Numbered from the stretch's first letter, positions 24,317 to 37,185 are shown. The stretch: 64,000 nucleotides of DNA from Cristatella mucedo (GCA_009760855.2 WPIO01000002.1:3435001-3499000), one strand, 5' to 3'. Translations and numbers: made by a program. Notes: a model not told the origin generated them from the letters alone.

Positions 24317-25131
24317 GCACAGCCGGCAGCGCGCCGCCTATAGATTTCTGCTACAAGGCCGGTAAAGAGAACGGCCTGCTCGTAGGCCGAGCGGATGGCG
24401 GCGCCAGCGACGGCTGCTCCGATGGCGGCGGCACGAGCGAGGCGAGTTCGCCGCCGCCGCCTCCGACGGCGCCGAACCACGAAGGCGACGGCTCTGCCGC
24501 TGGTGGCAGCTGCGGCTCGGCAGAGCATACGCGCACTGCCACCGCCGCCGCCACCCTAGCCGACACGGCCGCCGCCATACTCGACGGCCGATCGAAGAGG
24601 CGATTGGCCGATGCCGCGGCCGCCGCTGCGGCGGCAGCTGCAGCGGCGGCCGCCATCGCCGGCGGCCAGGCCGACGATCATCGGCGCCAGCGCTTCGCGT
24701 GCGGCGAGTGCGGCAAGCACTACGCGACGTCGTCCAACCTGTCGCGCCACAAGCAGACGCACCGCAGCCTCGACAGCAACCAGGCGAAGAGGTGCCCGCA
24801 CTGCGGCAAGGTGTACGTCAGCATGCCGGCCCTGTCCATGCACGTGCTGACGCACACGCTGCGGCACGAGTGCCCTAAGTGCAGCAAGACGTTCAGCCGC
24901 CCGTGGCTGCTGCAGGGCCACCTGCGCTCGCACACTGGCGAGAAGCCGTACGGCTGCTCGCACTGCGGCAAGTCGTTCGCCGACCGCTCGAACCTGAGAG
25001 CGCACATGCAGACGCACTCGACCTACAAGGAGCACGCGTGCAACCGGTGCGGGAAAACGTTCGCCCTCAAGAGCTATCTCAACAAGCACTCCGAGTCGGC
25101 CTGCCTCAAGGACGCTTCCTCGGCCTGTTGA
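24317..25131 (+). CDS. scrt: Scratch-like repressor, exon 2 (five zinc fingers)
   Basis: Acceptor TTTGTTTGCAG|GC, then 271 codons including stop. A low-complexity linker (Gly/Ser, Pro run, a 14-residue Ala run) leads to five zinc fingers. They begin [68 protein letters not shown] and [17 protein letters not shown]; the fifth ends in Cys (SESAC). The finger identities, '[10 protein letters not shown]' after finger 1 and 'TGEKPYGC' between fingers 3 and 4 mark the Scratch branch of the Snail superfamily, which binds E-box-type CANNTG sites and represses transcription during neural differentiation. Nuclear. No CtBP-binding PxDLS motif was seen. Confidence 0.95.
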
Positions 25132-25735
25132 GGGGCTCTGAGCCGCTCCGCCGCCCCGCCTATCGTGCCGCGCGGTGGAGCGCCAACGCCCAGAAACTGC
25201 GCCTGCGCCTCGAGCCGCAGCCGCCGTCGTAGCTGCCAGCGAGAAATGCCGGACGGCTTCTCAGAGGCGGCACGCGAAGACCGACGGGTAGAGAACGCCG
25301 AGAGGAAGGCGCGAGTGCGACGAAGAGCGCTTCGCCTTCGCTAAATCGGCGGCCGCGGCGTCTTCGCGGCGTCGGCCGATGAAGGAGCGACTGAAAGCAA
25401 GCAGAGGCGCGCGAGAAAACTCTCGCGCTCACCCGCCATTCGTTCATCGGAAAGTGACTGTTTAGTTCGGAGGCCGAGCAATCGAGCGAGCGGGGTGATG
25501 CCCTGCGGCCGCGCTGCGCCGAGCGCGATAAGCGGTCGTCGGCGAGCCGCGCTTAGGCGCGCCGACTGTCTCCCCGACGGCGGCAGCGCGGCGAAGCTGC
25601 GCTCGTTGGAGGCGCGCGGGAAGCGTGCACGTCCTGAGCGGGCCTGCGCCGCTCCTTGGGCTAGCAGCGCCCCGGCAGAGGTTCAAGGCAAGCCACTCTT
25701 CGTAGTCGCCCCTAAATAAATAGCCGCCATATTTG
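25132..25735 (+). other. Scratch-like gene 3' untranslated region
   Basis: CpG-rich at first, becoming AT-richer towards an AATAAA hexamer. The frames here are artefacts. Confidence 0.55.
25715..25720 (+). terminator. Candidate polyadenylation signal
   Basis: AATAAA within 'cctaaataaatagcc', 584 bp after the Scratch stop. It is the first canonical hexamer downstream that I noticed. Confidence 0.55.
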
Positions 25736-26263
25736 AAGGTGCTCTCTCAGCTCTCATAGCCATCCTCGCGAGTTGGTGCGACGGCGCCCGAGCTTCGCGA
25801 CGACGCACGCAAGATCAAGATTAGCTCGGCGGAGAGCGGTGCGACGAAACGGGGAGATCGGCTTTTTCAGACTCTCAGACAGACCTCGGTGCTCGCGTTC
25901 GATCCGGCTTTGCAAGTCGTTGCTTCCCTCCCCTCCCAAAGTACGACCGCTCTTCACAGCCTAGCAGCAGCCCGACGTGGGAGCGATTTCCACGCATGTG
26001 AGTGTGTGCGTATGGCAATGTATCCAAAACAGGGTCGACATGAATGTACGAAAAAGCTACACTTGAAGAAGTAGTGAATACCAGCAGGGGTGTCGCCAGA
26101 GACAGGTCCACAAACTTACACCACGAAACACCCAAGCATCAGATGCGATTCTCTTTGATTCCGCCATCTTTCATCCTGAACGGTCACCTCAAAAATTCGG
26201 CGGACGCTAGACCGACTGCCAGGTCTGCTCTACAGATCTCGGTCGGGTGTCGCTCGAACGAGG
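25736..26263. other. No assigned gene
   Basis: Downstream flank of the Scratch locus. Frames lack motifs. Confidence 0.4.
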
Positions 26264-26733
<470 letters not shown>

Positions 26734-28179
26734 CAGACGGAGAGAAGTTAGCATATAGATCAGGGCCAACGTTGACTAGTGCTGACTGGTATTGAAGGAT
26801 ACAAAATTCCTGTTTGGCGAGCTCAGTGTGCCTCAATACGGGCCAATATACGAATTTGGACTGCTCCGGACTGCATAGAAAGCAAACGGTCGGTTATATC
26901 TCCGCGAGATATAACTGGCCGAAGCCAATGAGTCGTTACACCGCCATTGGAGCTGCTTTTCCTGCTATCTGTTGAGCACTCTCGTCGGCGTAACAGGTAG
27001 TGGCAGCGCCACGTAAAATGCCAAACCTCGGGGTGGCGGTCTCAGCGAGCTATGGCTGAGACGAAACGTGAAAGTAATTAATATTGGCAACCCTCTGCGT
27101 GAAGTACAAAAGCTGTATTTGGTCTGCTGGTTGCCAGGAGCAGATTGGTAAAACGCTAATTGTGTATTGACCCAGGAAGGCAATTATTAACAATGTAGCC
27201 TGCTGCCCGGCAACCTAATTATGGCGAATCTCGAGCGAAGCCTATAAACCCATTATTGTTTTGCAGTAGCCCTCCGCCTGCCTGCCTGCTCCTCCCCCCC
27301 CCCCTGCCCGGCCGCCGTACAGGAGCGACGCGGCTCGCAGGACGTCTCGCTGAGCTGAACTCGGCCCGACCGACGAGCTATTCGGATACGTCGGAGGCAG
27401 TCGGAGCAGCTAGCCGCCGATGCTGCTGCTTCGCACAGCCCTTTCACTCCTGCTAGCTGTGGCTGTGCTCACACCTGCGCAGGCTCCTTCGAGAGGCTGG
27501 GACCAAACAATTTCGGCTCGTGCCGTCGGCCGATGCGACTAGAGGAGGACGAGCAGCGACGAGCGGTCTTGGATCGATAATTCCAAAGAGCGCGTCGTGC
27601 CAGGCACTATCAGCAAGTGAGCCGAGTGGCTTTTTTACGCGACCGGGCGGCTTATTGAGAGACGCTCTCGGGGGTATTAATCGATCGATATTTTCATTTG
27701 AGCCACCTGTTAGTTGGAAGCAACAATGCCCACTGCAGAGGACGACTGTCAATAAGGAAATCAGGAGCCGCCGCCGCCGGCCGGGTCGTCGGGGAGCAGC
27801 CAGCGACCGATACCGCCGCACTGCGGGCAGCCTCTTCCATTTGCGATCATTCGCCTATGGCCAACGAGCAGGCAGACGTCAAGTACAAGCGACCCAGGAG
27901 ACCTCGGGAGACAGCAGACGGATAGGATAATATAAATAAGAAGCAGACAGGGACACAGGTGGACAAACAAAGCAGAGCTTGTCCGCCCTCACTGCGAAGG
28001 CACACATACGAACTCTGGCAAGATGACAGACAGTTGGACAGACGACGAAGCTTGGGTGATCGTTAGAAAAAGGAGAAAAGCGGATACATAGCGCTGACAA
28101 TCAGATTCGAAGCGACCAAGCACAGCGGACGGATGGGCATAGCAGCAAAGACCATACCCGTGAGGCCTATTTGTCGCAC
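26734..28179. other. No assigned gene; GC-rich patch at 27280-27900
   Basis: 27520-27930 (+, 136 codons) and 27453-27821 (-, 122 codons) overlap in a CpG-rich patch without recognisable domains. The patch may be a promoter or an orphan exon. Confidence 0.35.
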
Positions 28180-28310
28180 TGCTTTGGCCCCGGTTTACGG
28201 TGCTCATTTTCGACGGCCAAGGTCATGGGTTCGAGCCAAGCCGCATATGTAAAGAGCCTAACTAGAGATTCAGTTCTCTTTAGGCGCTATATAAATGAAG
28301 TACATATGCA
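28180..28310 (+). mobile_element. SINE-1 copy
   Basis: The head 'tttggccccggtttacggtg' holds the A-box region and 'ggtcatgggttcgagcc' the B box. The tail 'gagcctaactagagattcag', 'ttctctttaggcgctatata' is the LINE-like hairpin. Confidence 0.82.
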
Positions 28311-28980
28311 CTCTACTCCTCCCGTTCAACCATGGCAACCGCAGAGAGCCGAATCCAATTCGAACGGTTCCCAGCCACACTCGTCGTTGGCACACAATAG
28401 CCAACTTGTAGTGGATTTGAGAATGGGTGTGGCATCAGTTTGCCACCCAGCTGTACTCCCGAGTTAGGGATTAAATTGTCATGCTGACCACTACCGGCCA
28501 CTAATTTAGATGTAACTTGGAAAAACTGTAAGCTAAATGTATATGGTCCAACTCAATCAACTTCCTACGATGGACGTGGTGTTCTTTTGGTACTCGGCCT
28601 AATTTCTTTTACTTTTGCTAGTTTGAGACAGGTGATAAAAGTCATTAAACTTAAGAAAGAGTAATTTAATTGAACGGAAGTGTCCAGACAGTAAAGTAAG
28701 TCAGTTACATGAGCCAGACAGGAGGTAGAGCACAGGGTTCCAAGGCCAGCACCATTATTGATTTGCATGTCATGATTTAAATCACATTTGCATTTACTCA
28801 TGAAACGTCCATGAAGAATAAATGAATAATATTACGGAATCCTCTAAAACTAGCTCCATCGACTGTAGAAGCAGCAGAACACTGACATCATCGGAGTGAT
28901 AATAGCCACACAAAATTGCTTGGTGACCTCTCATACGAGCACATCAAACAAGAGCTGAACCACCTTACTCCTTTACCGCA
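28311..28980. other. No assigned feature
   Basis: Frames are short and without motifs. Confidence 0.4.
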
Positions 28981-29034
28981 TTAGTAAAGTGCCTAGAAAG
29001 AGCTTTTGTTCTCCTAGGGTGCTATACACATGTC

Positions 29035-29073
<39 letters not shown>
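28981..29073 (+). mobile_element. LINE or SINE-1 3' tail with a long (TTA)n
   Basis: 'gtgcctagaaagagcttttg' and 'ttctcctagggtgctataca' form the tail hairpin, followed by about 36 bp of TTA repeat (29035-29072). It is too short to tell LINE from SINE. Confidence 0.75.
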
Positions 29074-29525
29074 GACTGACAATACGTAAAAGCGAGATTC
29101 TACCCAAACCAGCCCTGGCCAAAGCAGACTCAACAGAATTCAGGTCTCACTCCACGAATCGAACACTTGCCCAGCACCAGACTGCTGAGTCCCTGAGTGG
29201 GAGTCAACACTTCTGCCAGAAGAGGTATGCAAAAAGGTGAAACTGCTGAACATTCTGCAACAGATAACAGCAGCACTTCGACTTCGCAATCTTACTAAAA
29301 ATAAAACAGTAAATTTCTTCACAATCTTCCCTTAAACACAGTAAATGGTATAACTCGGCCCATGGCTAGCAGCTAAATTTACCTTGTGCATCTCAGTGAC
29401 TATATACGTAAATGCGGATTATGTCAGCAGCTTTGATGCTGTTCTGCGGCCTCTGGTAAAACTACAAAAATAACTGCTTCATTTACTAGTGTCTGGAACC
29501 TGGCAAATGCAGCGCTAAAAATACA
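29074..29525. other. No assigned feature
   Basis: Nothing noticed beyond short frames. Confidence 0.4.
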
Positions 29526-29857
29526 TTAAGTATGCCGTCGGCGACACTGCAAATGCAAGCCACAGCCGGCGGCTTGCATCTGCAGCATCACAGACAGCAG
29601 AAGCAGCAGTAGGATCGGTGTGCTCGGAATTATTTGCTTTAATGTTGAACCCCACCACGGAAAGCTCCTCTGAAAGCACACACTGCCATCGACTGTAATG
29701 TGACACGGTGCTATTTCACAGTACAGACCGACCGACTGATGGCCATCTGCCGTGTAATCGAGGGCCAAAACAAATCTTAGCCTCGAGGTGGGCCATTCCG
29801 ACAACATCTGGACTACTGGTCCATTGCCCACAGACTGACCGGTCGAAGTCCAGGGTT
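29526..29857 (-). CDS. Possible terminal exon, unknown protein
   Basis: On the minus strand a pyrimidine run and CACAG acceptor (GATTTTTCACAG|AACCC) open about 110 codons ending at 29526. The reading includes LSEWPTSRLRFVLALDY and CHITVDGSVCFQRSFPWW, which looks more protein-like than the neighbouring frames, then a Leu run and a basic end. It lies about 220 bp beyond the likely polyadenylation signal of the RWDD4-like gene, so it could be an alternative last exon of that gene or belong to another. I do not recognise it. Confidence 0.25.
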
Positions 29858-30077
29858 CTGTGAAAAATCGATATGATATATTATTAACCCTTGGTTGTTG
29901 CTACTTTTGCAGTGAGTCGTAGAAAAGCGCCAGACAGATATTGCCTTCATATGCACACCCATGCAGTCCTCAGCTGGATAAACGAGTTTGGCCTAAGTAG
30001 TGGGAAAGAGTTTTCGTGCACATGAACGATAGTGTGCAATATTACAACGTACGGGTCGGCCGACATCTGACAGCGCA

Positions 30078-30083
30078 TTTATT
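30078..30083 (-). terminator. Candidate polyadenylation signal, RWDD4-like gene
   Basis: AATAAA on the minus strand (TTTATT on +), about 460 bp after the stop at 30544. Confidence 0.4.
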
Positions 30084-30543
30084 AGCAATGCCCCGGAGGC
30101 AAAGCTTGATTTGCCGCTGGTGTGTGGCACACAACGTTCCCACAATTCTTCATCGTTGTTCCGGCTCGCCAAGCTCGTCGGAAGCGCCCAGCAATTTGTT
30201 CCGTACCTGCCTCAGCGAACGTCAGCAGCACGAACACTAGCCGAGCAGCAAACACTGGGGCAAGTCCAGGCACGACAGGCGCTCACCGCTGCCCAGAGGG
30301 CACGGCTGACCGCGACGGTCAACTGTCATCAGAGGGGGGGGTGGTGAGGAGATGGTAGTGGCCGTGCCACCGGCAGGGGGAGCCACCAGCAGTGGACTAG
30401 ACAAAGTGCCAATCGAGCCACCGGCTGCAGCTTGTGAGTCTGACGACGAACGGCGACGAACGGCAGCTGCAGTCAGTCAGAGCAACGAAGGGCGAGGAGC
30501 AGCGAGCGAGACGAGAGTGAGGCGTCCGCATGTAGCAGGATGC

Positions 30544-30912
<369 letters not shown>

Positions 30913-31208
30913 TTACCTCACCCCCCCCCGGCACTCTCACTCAGTGAGCCAGCGGCAACGAGCCATCTCGGGGGGCGCCAGCCAGCGCGATGTGCCGAAC
31001 ACATTGGCGCCAGGCTAGCGCGAGCGGCTGATGCAGGTTGGTCGAGCATCTGACCGCAACAAATCGACAGCTGGATGGATTCGGTGCAGCACTGCACACA
31101 GCAGCAGGTATGCAGGCGAGTGGCCGAGAAGAGAAGAGCAAATGTCGCAAAGCGAAAAGCGCGGCAGCCCAAAGCGTCGCGGCCTCGCCACCAGAGAGAA
31201 GCACTCAC

Positions 31209-31310
31209 CGACACCACAGCCGCCGGCTGGTCTGCAGTTAGTGATGCTGCGTTCTCTTTGACCCATTCGAACAGCGTGTAGGTCATCGCGCTTCCCAGCA
31301 AGGCCGAGGC
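31209..31310 (-). CDS. Rwdd4: RWDD4-like protein, exon with the end of the RWD domain
   Basis: Acceptor GCTTCCTCGTAG|GCC and donor TCG|GTGAGT bound exactly 34 codons: ASALLGSAMTYTLFEWVKEN and following. 'LG(T/S)AMTYTLFE' is the last helix of the RWD domain in RWDD4. It joins the last exon in phase 0. The previous exon (about 17 residues by comparison with vertebrates) was not located. Confidence 0.9.
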
Positions 31311-32383
31311 CTACGAGGAAGCAGCAAGTGAGTCACAGCTGGTGGGTGAAACAGCAGTGCACGGCAGCAAGTGCTCTAGTTCAGGTTAAACATACCCGTT
31401 CACTCCCGCACTGACTCACACATGCAAGTAATTGTCCTCAGTACTACGCTGACCAGCAGCGCACCCTCTTCTGCATCGGGGATCTCCGGCTGCTGCCTTG
31501 GCAGCGCATCAGACACCCCACGTGGTTGGCAGGGCCTTCTGGTGGCTGTCGTGGGTTCCGACGGAACTGTGCTGCTCTAAAGGGGTGGGGCAGAGATTCG
31601 GCTGCTTTCTCACGCAGCCCCTTCCTTTCTTGCGCCTTATGTCAAGCGCGAGCAGGAGGAGGCTTCGAGCCTAGCTTGCACGGCCGATGGCTTCGCGTGC
31701 CTACAGTTACGGTTTACGGCATCTCCGGTGGAACTACGTACCTGCCCGGCAAGGGCGCGGCTGATAGCATCCTTGACATCCTTGCACCTACAGACAACAA
31801 AGGCAAACGGATGCTGAGATCGATTGACGATGAGAGTCGAACGCCTCTGCCCGCTACGAGCTTCCACGCTGCAGGCGACACAACTCCTGAAATTAGGTTC
31901 ACACTGATCTAGGACGGTACCCTTCTACTTTACTACCATAATCGAAGAGATTAAGCGCCATTTAGCGCATCCAGCACTGGCCGACAAAGCGCCAAGTCAC
32001 AGAAGTGCTACCGCAGATGGCCACGGCGAAGCCGAGTTTACATCGGTCTACACCGGTCTGCACCGGCTACCTGCAGCTCCAGACCCAGCAATGCAAACAG
32101 GTAAGACTTGAGAGGCACAGCTAGTGTGCCAGCTGGACACATCACCCAAACAAGCACCAGTAAAGCTACAAAAACCGCAAATAAGCTTCTACCAAGTAGA
32201 AAACTCCAGTGCTCAAGCGATTCGGTCCTTCACATGAAGACTTCTAGCTAAGTCGTATGTGAGACTGCCGGCAGCACACGCTCAGTGTTGTAAACTCGTG
32301 TTTGTGGCCACCTCTACAACTCTTTCGCAGACATGCTGCCTGCGTTGCTGCTGCCGACTTGGGCATTCCCTACCCAGAGATTG
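31311..32383. other. RWDD4-like intron, left part
   Basis: The unlocated RWD exon should lie between 31311 and 38854. The + frame 31526-31912 (128 codons) has no motif. Confidence 0.5.
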
Positions 32384-32463
32384 ACCCAGGGATAAGATGC
32401 TTACCTTTAACACCAAGGTCGTGGGCTCGAGCCCTGCAGAACACGTAAAGCATCTGTATAACA
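32384..32463 (+). mobile_element. SINE-1 head fragment
   Basis: 'ggtcgtgggctcgagccctg' (B-box region) and 'cacgtaaagcatctgtataa' are present. The tail is cut off where the next LINE copy begins. Confidence 0.65.
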
Positions 32464-33407
32464 ATAATGATGCACTTGATAAAGCGCCCTCAGAGAACTC
32501 AATCCCTTTCTAGGGGCTTTACATTTGCTGCAAAGGGAAATGCAAATGAATGGCGAGTAATATCATGCTTGATAAACATGAATTACATGGTTGGGGATGA
32601 CATGAACAGGGTCAGCATGCAAGTGTGGTTAGTGGCAGCATGCACAGTGTCAGTACGCATAAGCACATGAAGGGCGAATCACGGGGACCCACTAAATGCT
32701 GTCCTAAATAGGTGTGTCTTCAAGTTCTTTTTAAATGTGGTCAAGTCAGGGGATGTTCTGATGCAAGTCGGGAGTGAGTTACAGGCTTTGGGAGCACACG
32801 AACTAGATGCACGGTCTCCAAAGGATTCAAGGTTTGTACGAGGTATTGGTAAACTGTTAGATTCCGAAAAGCGGGTGGTACGATGTTTGGCCTGGTGGGG
32901 GAGTAGATCTGAGAGATAGGCTGGAGCCAAAGAATGAAGTGACCTAAAAGTGAGCGACAAACCTTGACGTCGATCTGTTGCTTGACTGGTAGCCAGTGCA
33001 GGTCGGCGAGAAGTGGTGTGATGTGGCAAATGTGACGCTCACGACAGACAAGCCTAGCTGCAGAGTTTTGCACCAGTTGTAATCGCCTGATTGCACATGC
33101 CGGTAGGCCAGCAAGCAGTGAGTTACAGAAGTCCAAACGGGATGTCACAAATGCATGGACCAACTTAGACGTGGTATCCTTATCTAAACAAGCCCAAATT
33201 TTAGCAATGTTATGTAGCTGAAAGTAGGCAGACTTGACTGTGGAGCTGATGCAGTCGTCGAACGAAAGGTCACTTTGGAACATGAGACCTAGATTTCGCG
33301 CAGATTCAATAGGAGATATGCTGGCAGAGCCGATTTTGACCGTTAACCTTTCCAATTTCTGAATCACCTTGGGTTTACCCATAACTAGTAAGTTAATTTT
33401 ATCATCA
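32464..33407 (-). mobile_element. L2-like LINE 3' half, family A
   Basis: The tail and untranslated region are followed by a long open minus frame (32741-33382, 213 codons) with 'SARNLGLMFQSDLSFDD', '[20 protein letters not shown]' and 'HITPLLADLHWLPVKQ', which is the segment C-terminal to the RT domain in L2-clade LINEs. It is one of the better preserved copies. Confidence 0.9.
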
Positions 33408-34360
33408 TTTAATAATAATTCACTTGATAAAGCGCCATCAGAGAACTTAATCTCTCTCTAGGTGCTTTACATTTGCTGTAAAGTGAAATGCAATTGAATG
33501 GTAAGTAAAATCATGGTTTAAAAACAAACGAAATGAATAATATGGTTAGGGGTGACATGCACAGGGTCAGCATGCAAATGTGGCTAGTGGCAGCATGCAC
33601 AGTGTCAGCACGCATAAGCACACGAAGGACGAATCACAGGGACACACTAAATACTGTCCTAAATAGGTGTGTTTTTAGGTTCCTTTTAAATGTGGTCAGG
33701 TCAGGGGATGTTCTGACGCAGGTCGGGAGGGAGTTCCAGGCTTTGGGAGCATTTAATTAAATTATTTAATTTAAGAAAATTTGCTGCCATCCATGTGCGG
33801 ATGTCGTCAATACATGCAGCAAGGGAGTTGAGAGAATTCGAGGTGCTTGAAGGCTGGGAGGGATTAAAGAAAAGGTACAACTGAGTGTCATCCACATAGA
33901 AGTGAAAGCCTAGATTGTGCTTGGCAATCACATCAGCAAGAGGGAGAGTATAAACCATGAAAAGAACGTGACCACGCACGGAGCCCTGAGCTACCCCATA
34001 TTTCAGAGGTACCTCGGATGATCTTTGTCCATTCATGTCCATTCATGTTATTCATTCCATTCATTCAATACTCTAGATTCTCCCACTGAGATAGGACCTG
34101 AACCATTGCAGAGCGGTGCCAGTGATGCCCAAGCAAGATGAGAGGCACTCATGAAGAACTTTGTGATCGATAGTATCAAAAGCTGCCGAAAGATCGAGCA
34201 AAACAGGCAGAGATACTCTACCCATGTCTGCATTCCTAAGTAGGTCGTTGTACACACTAAGCAATGCTGATTCTGTGGAGTGATTAGCTTTAAACCCAGA
34301 CTGGATCTTACTACCAAGGTTTGAAGTTTCAATATATGAGTTCAGCTGGTCCACTACTTA
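33408..34360 (-). mobile_element. L2-like LINE, family A, rearranged copy
   Basis: The tail and untranslated region (33408-33755) join at 'gggagcatttaattaa' directly to the RT core (33761-34355). The RT part holds LLDLSAAFDTIDHKVL, an altered AQGSVRGHVLF block and FYVDDTQLYL. The segment between is deleted, and the frame changes near 34040-34060. Confidence 0.88.
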
Positions 34361-34435
34361 TAGCGATTCAGTTTTCTTGGGTTGCTAAGCAAATGAAATA
34401 TTTTTAGAGCCTTTCTGTTTTTCTTTCGGCCAGTC
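34361..34435. other. Short spacer
   Basis: No feature noticed. Confidence 0.4.
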
Positions 34436-34602
34436 TTTCTGCTGAGCCGTAATGGCTCACTAGGTAAGGCGGTTGCTTTTCACAACCTCGGCCCCGAGGT
34501 CGTGGGTTCTAATCCTGCGGTGGGCAATCCTTTATCTCCACTGCAAGGGGTGGTGATAGCCGTAAAGGTTCTTCTGTCGCTATAAAAAAGAGGCGGTTAA
34601 AT
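34436..34602 (+). mobile_element. SINE-2, best preserved copy
   Basis: The tRNA-like head has 'ctcactaggtaaggcggttg' (A-box region) and 'gaggtcgtgggttctaatcc' (B-box region). The body has 'ccactgcaaggggtggtgat' and 'ttcttctgtcgctata', ending in an A-rich stretch and 'gaggcggtt'. It lacks the LINE-like hairpin of SINE-1. Confidence 0.8.
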
Positions 34603-37084
34603 CAGCTAGTATTTTTTTACTCCCTTCCCCCGACCGCTCTCCTACTTCAGCCATTTCTTACTTCTGCTTTGGCTATAAAGCACAAAAGTACGCCATTGGG
34701 GCATCAAGTGCAAACGCAGAGTGCAGGCTCCCAGTTCTGGAAAATGCTTCATCGTAAAGCTTGGATGCCGTGGCCTGGCGGCTTCGGTGAATTAGGCCCA
34801 ACAGATGAACGCTCAATCATAGGATTCCACTATGAGCAAGAATATCAAGCGAACAAGCAACACGAGCATTCAGCTTGCAACGGTGGTCCGTTTACGGGCA
34901 TCGAAACAACTGAGGATTGGCAGACGATGATCACTAAGCACAGCCAACTATCCAATCTAAACTGATCATCAAGCCACGGGTGTGCACACGCGCACGAACG
35001 CACACGCACGCATTCACTCTTGTATATTTCCCAATGGTAAAGGCATACGTTTAAAGGAAAGGGCACAGTATTGGTCGCCAAGGACGGCCTCACATCTCAT
35101 CGCTGGATCGAAACAATGCCAATGCTGAGCTGCCACTGAGAAGTGGGGAGCCACCTCGCACTCCCAGTCCAGCCACAAATTGAGCTATTTTTGTCCGAGG
35201 CAGGCCAACAGTTGCATAGTCACTTTTTTCGCCCATACTGCTATTTTGAAACTCGTTACCAGATCGCGATTGGTGGGAAAATTCGTTGGAGGCCTCTAAG
35301 GCAAACTAAAGGACATATGTTTTCATCGTGGGATTGTTGCAGCATGAACCTGCAAATAGCACTACGACAACGAGGATCGATTAGTTTAAAAAAAAACTTA
35401 AGTCTACAATCGAAAGCAAAATATAAAGTATACATCTGAAATCAAGCTAAGCTATCTTTGCTGAAGCAAAAAACTACTTGTTAATGCCATATCTACTCAG
35501 CCTATATGACTACTGCAACGTAAAGTAACATAACAGCCTCATAAAAACCGTCAGGCATCGTTTGGCATCAGTGCAAAGGTGACGATGCCTAGAAACAAGC
35601 CTCTGGTCATGTCGTCACTCACTTCAGCTACACTCTTGCTTCAGCAGTCACAAGTAAAGACTATGCTGCCATAGAGGGTCTGACAGAATGGACAAGGCCG
35701 GCAGCAGCATCTGACTGCATGAATACTGCATTTACCGTAGTATCAGCCTCACACCCAAAGTACAACAATCTGCTATGGCTGCTACAATAGCTGCTATAAC
35801 AATGGCTGCTACAAGCAACCCGGCCAGCTCCAACCATGCCTTAGAGACATGTTCAAGAATGTACAGAATACCAAGCAAAAAACAGACAGGATAGCAAAAT
35901 TGAGTAAAAGAAGACCAAAGATTGTAATCCTCTTGGCAGGAATGATGTTTAGCAAACATTTCACATTTATATTATGGGTCGGGAGGTTTTCACACATATT
36001 AAGTCAGTCAATGACTATGCGTGAGCGTGATTGTGCCCGATGGGTGAGCAATTAAATGAATATAATATGTTAATTCTAACATTGAGCTTGCACAGTACAA
36101 ATGGAGCTATCTGGGCTTTTCTGGCACTTAACGTGCCACCATAAAAGCTGCACAGAGGGTCGCGATCGACCTCCCATGCTGAACCTGGACCAATGTCTTC
36201 TGAAGGAGAACGTCGGGATGGCCCAAAAGAAGGTATGGAGGGCTTTGCCTAACATAGTGCCAAGCTAGATGCTGGGAGATTATGTGTCAGTGAAAGTAAT
36301 AGTGGCAGTAGCAGCATCAGCTTGAGGTCCCATCGAATTCCATGACACGCCTCAGCTGGAGCTAGCACAGCTGGAGCTGGCACAGAGGGTGCTGCCAAAA
36401 GCTCAGCATTCTGTTCAAGACAATTGGCACTGAGCCAAAAGCAGTCGATCATGAGTCGAAGTGTCCCCTTCTCCATAATGTCCCTAATGCCTCTGTATTA
36501 TTCGTAATGGTCCATCGGCAACTGGGAGATCTGGCAGGTTTGTCGTGCTGTGGCCAGCCAAACACATTCACGGTATGCAGGCTCCATGCATGCATACCTG
36601 CTGCCGGAGCAAGCAACTCAAGAGAACGCCATGTAAGCCAGGAGCTTTATTGTCGGCAGGCCTACCCTCCACCAAGCTCTCTAGCAATCAATAAGAGGTG
36701 GACGTCATTCGGAAGCAGATGTGTCAGAATGACCCTAAGGAATACCTGACTGTCCAAGAGCCCTCCTGAGAATACTCCCGACAACAACATGTGCATGTGA
36801 GCTCTGAGTCTTCGCAACCAAAGCTCGTGCACGAAGCGGACCGAACTCAATCCAACACAACGGGAAGGCACGGAAACGTGCAGCACATAGGTAAGCACAA
36901 AGCTTGCAGATACAAAACAGCTCCAAGACCTAGCACAGAGCACAACACTAAAGCATGGATGAGAACACGGCCATTTAAATTCTTTCTCAAAAGTCTTATA
37001 CCACCCGAAATGGTGCTGCACACCTGATGCCGACTGATGCCTTTCGACTTAGTATATAGAAAAACACATACATTTCTGTGCACT
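34603..37084. other. RWDD4-like intron, no assigned gene
   Basis: 34669-34965 (+, 98 codons) is a clean frame with no motif or splice context. 36249-37021 has minus frames, also unassigned. Confidence 0.4.
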
Positions 37085-37185
37085 AGATGCATACTAAATG
37101 CATACTACTACTAAATGCATACTACTACTAAATGCATACTACTACTAAATGCATACTACTACTACTACACATACTACTAAATGCA
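37085..37185. repeat. Minisatellite, 17-bp unit
   Basis: 'aaatgcatactactact' repeats about five times, with a local expansion of 'act' near 37165. Confidence 0.9.

Noticed and set aside
24351-25089. Minus-strand frames opposite the zinc-finger exon (up to 177 codons)
   Set aside because: They are shadows of the + strand Scratch coding sequence, which has clear finger motifs and matching splice phases.
31395-31500. Second candidate for the missing RWD exon (minus strand)
   Set aside because: Possible donors are in the wrong phase for the join to 31310, and the acceptor options put a stop or the wrong frame in the exon.
35630-35680. Candidate for the missing RWD exon (reading ...KSVAE before a GTGAGT donor on the minus strand)
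   Set aside because: The reading fits the next exon in sense, but a TGA lies a few codons upstream and no acceptor in the right phase was found.
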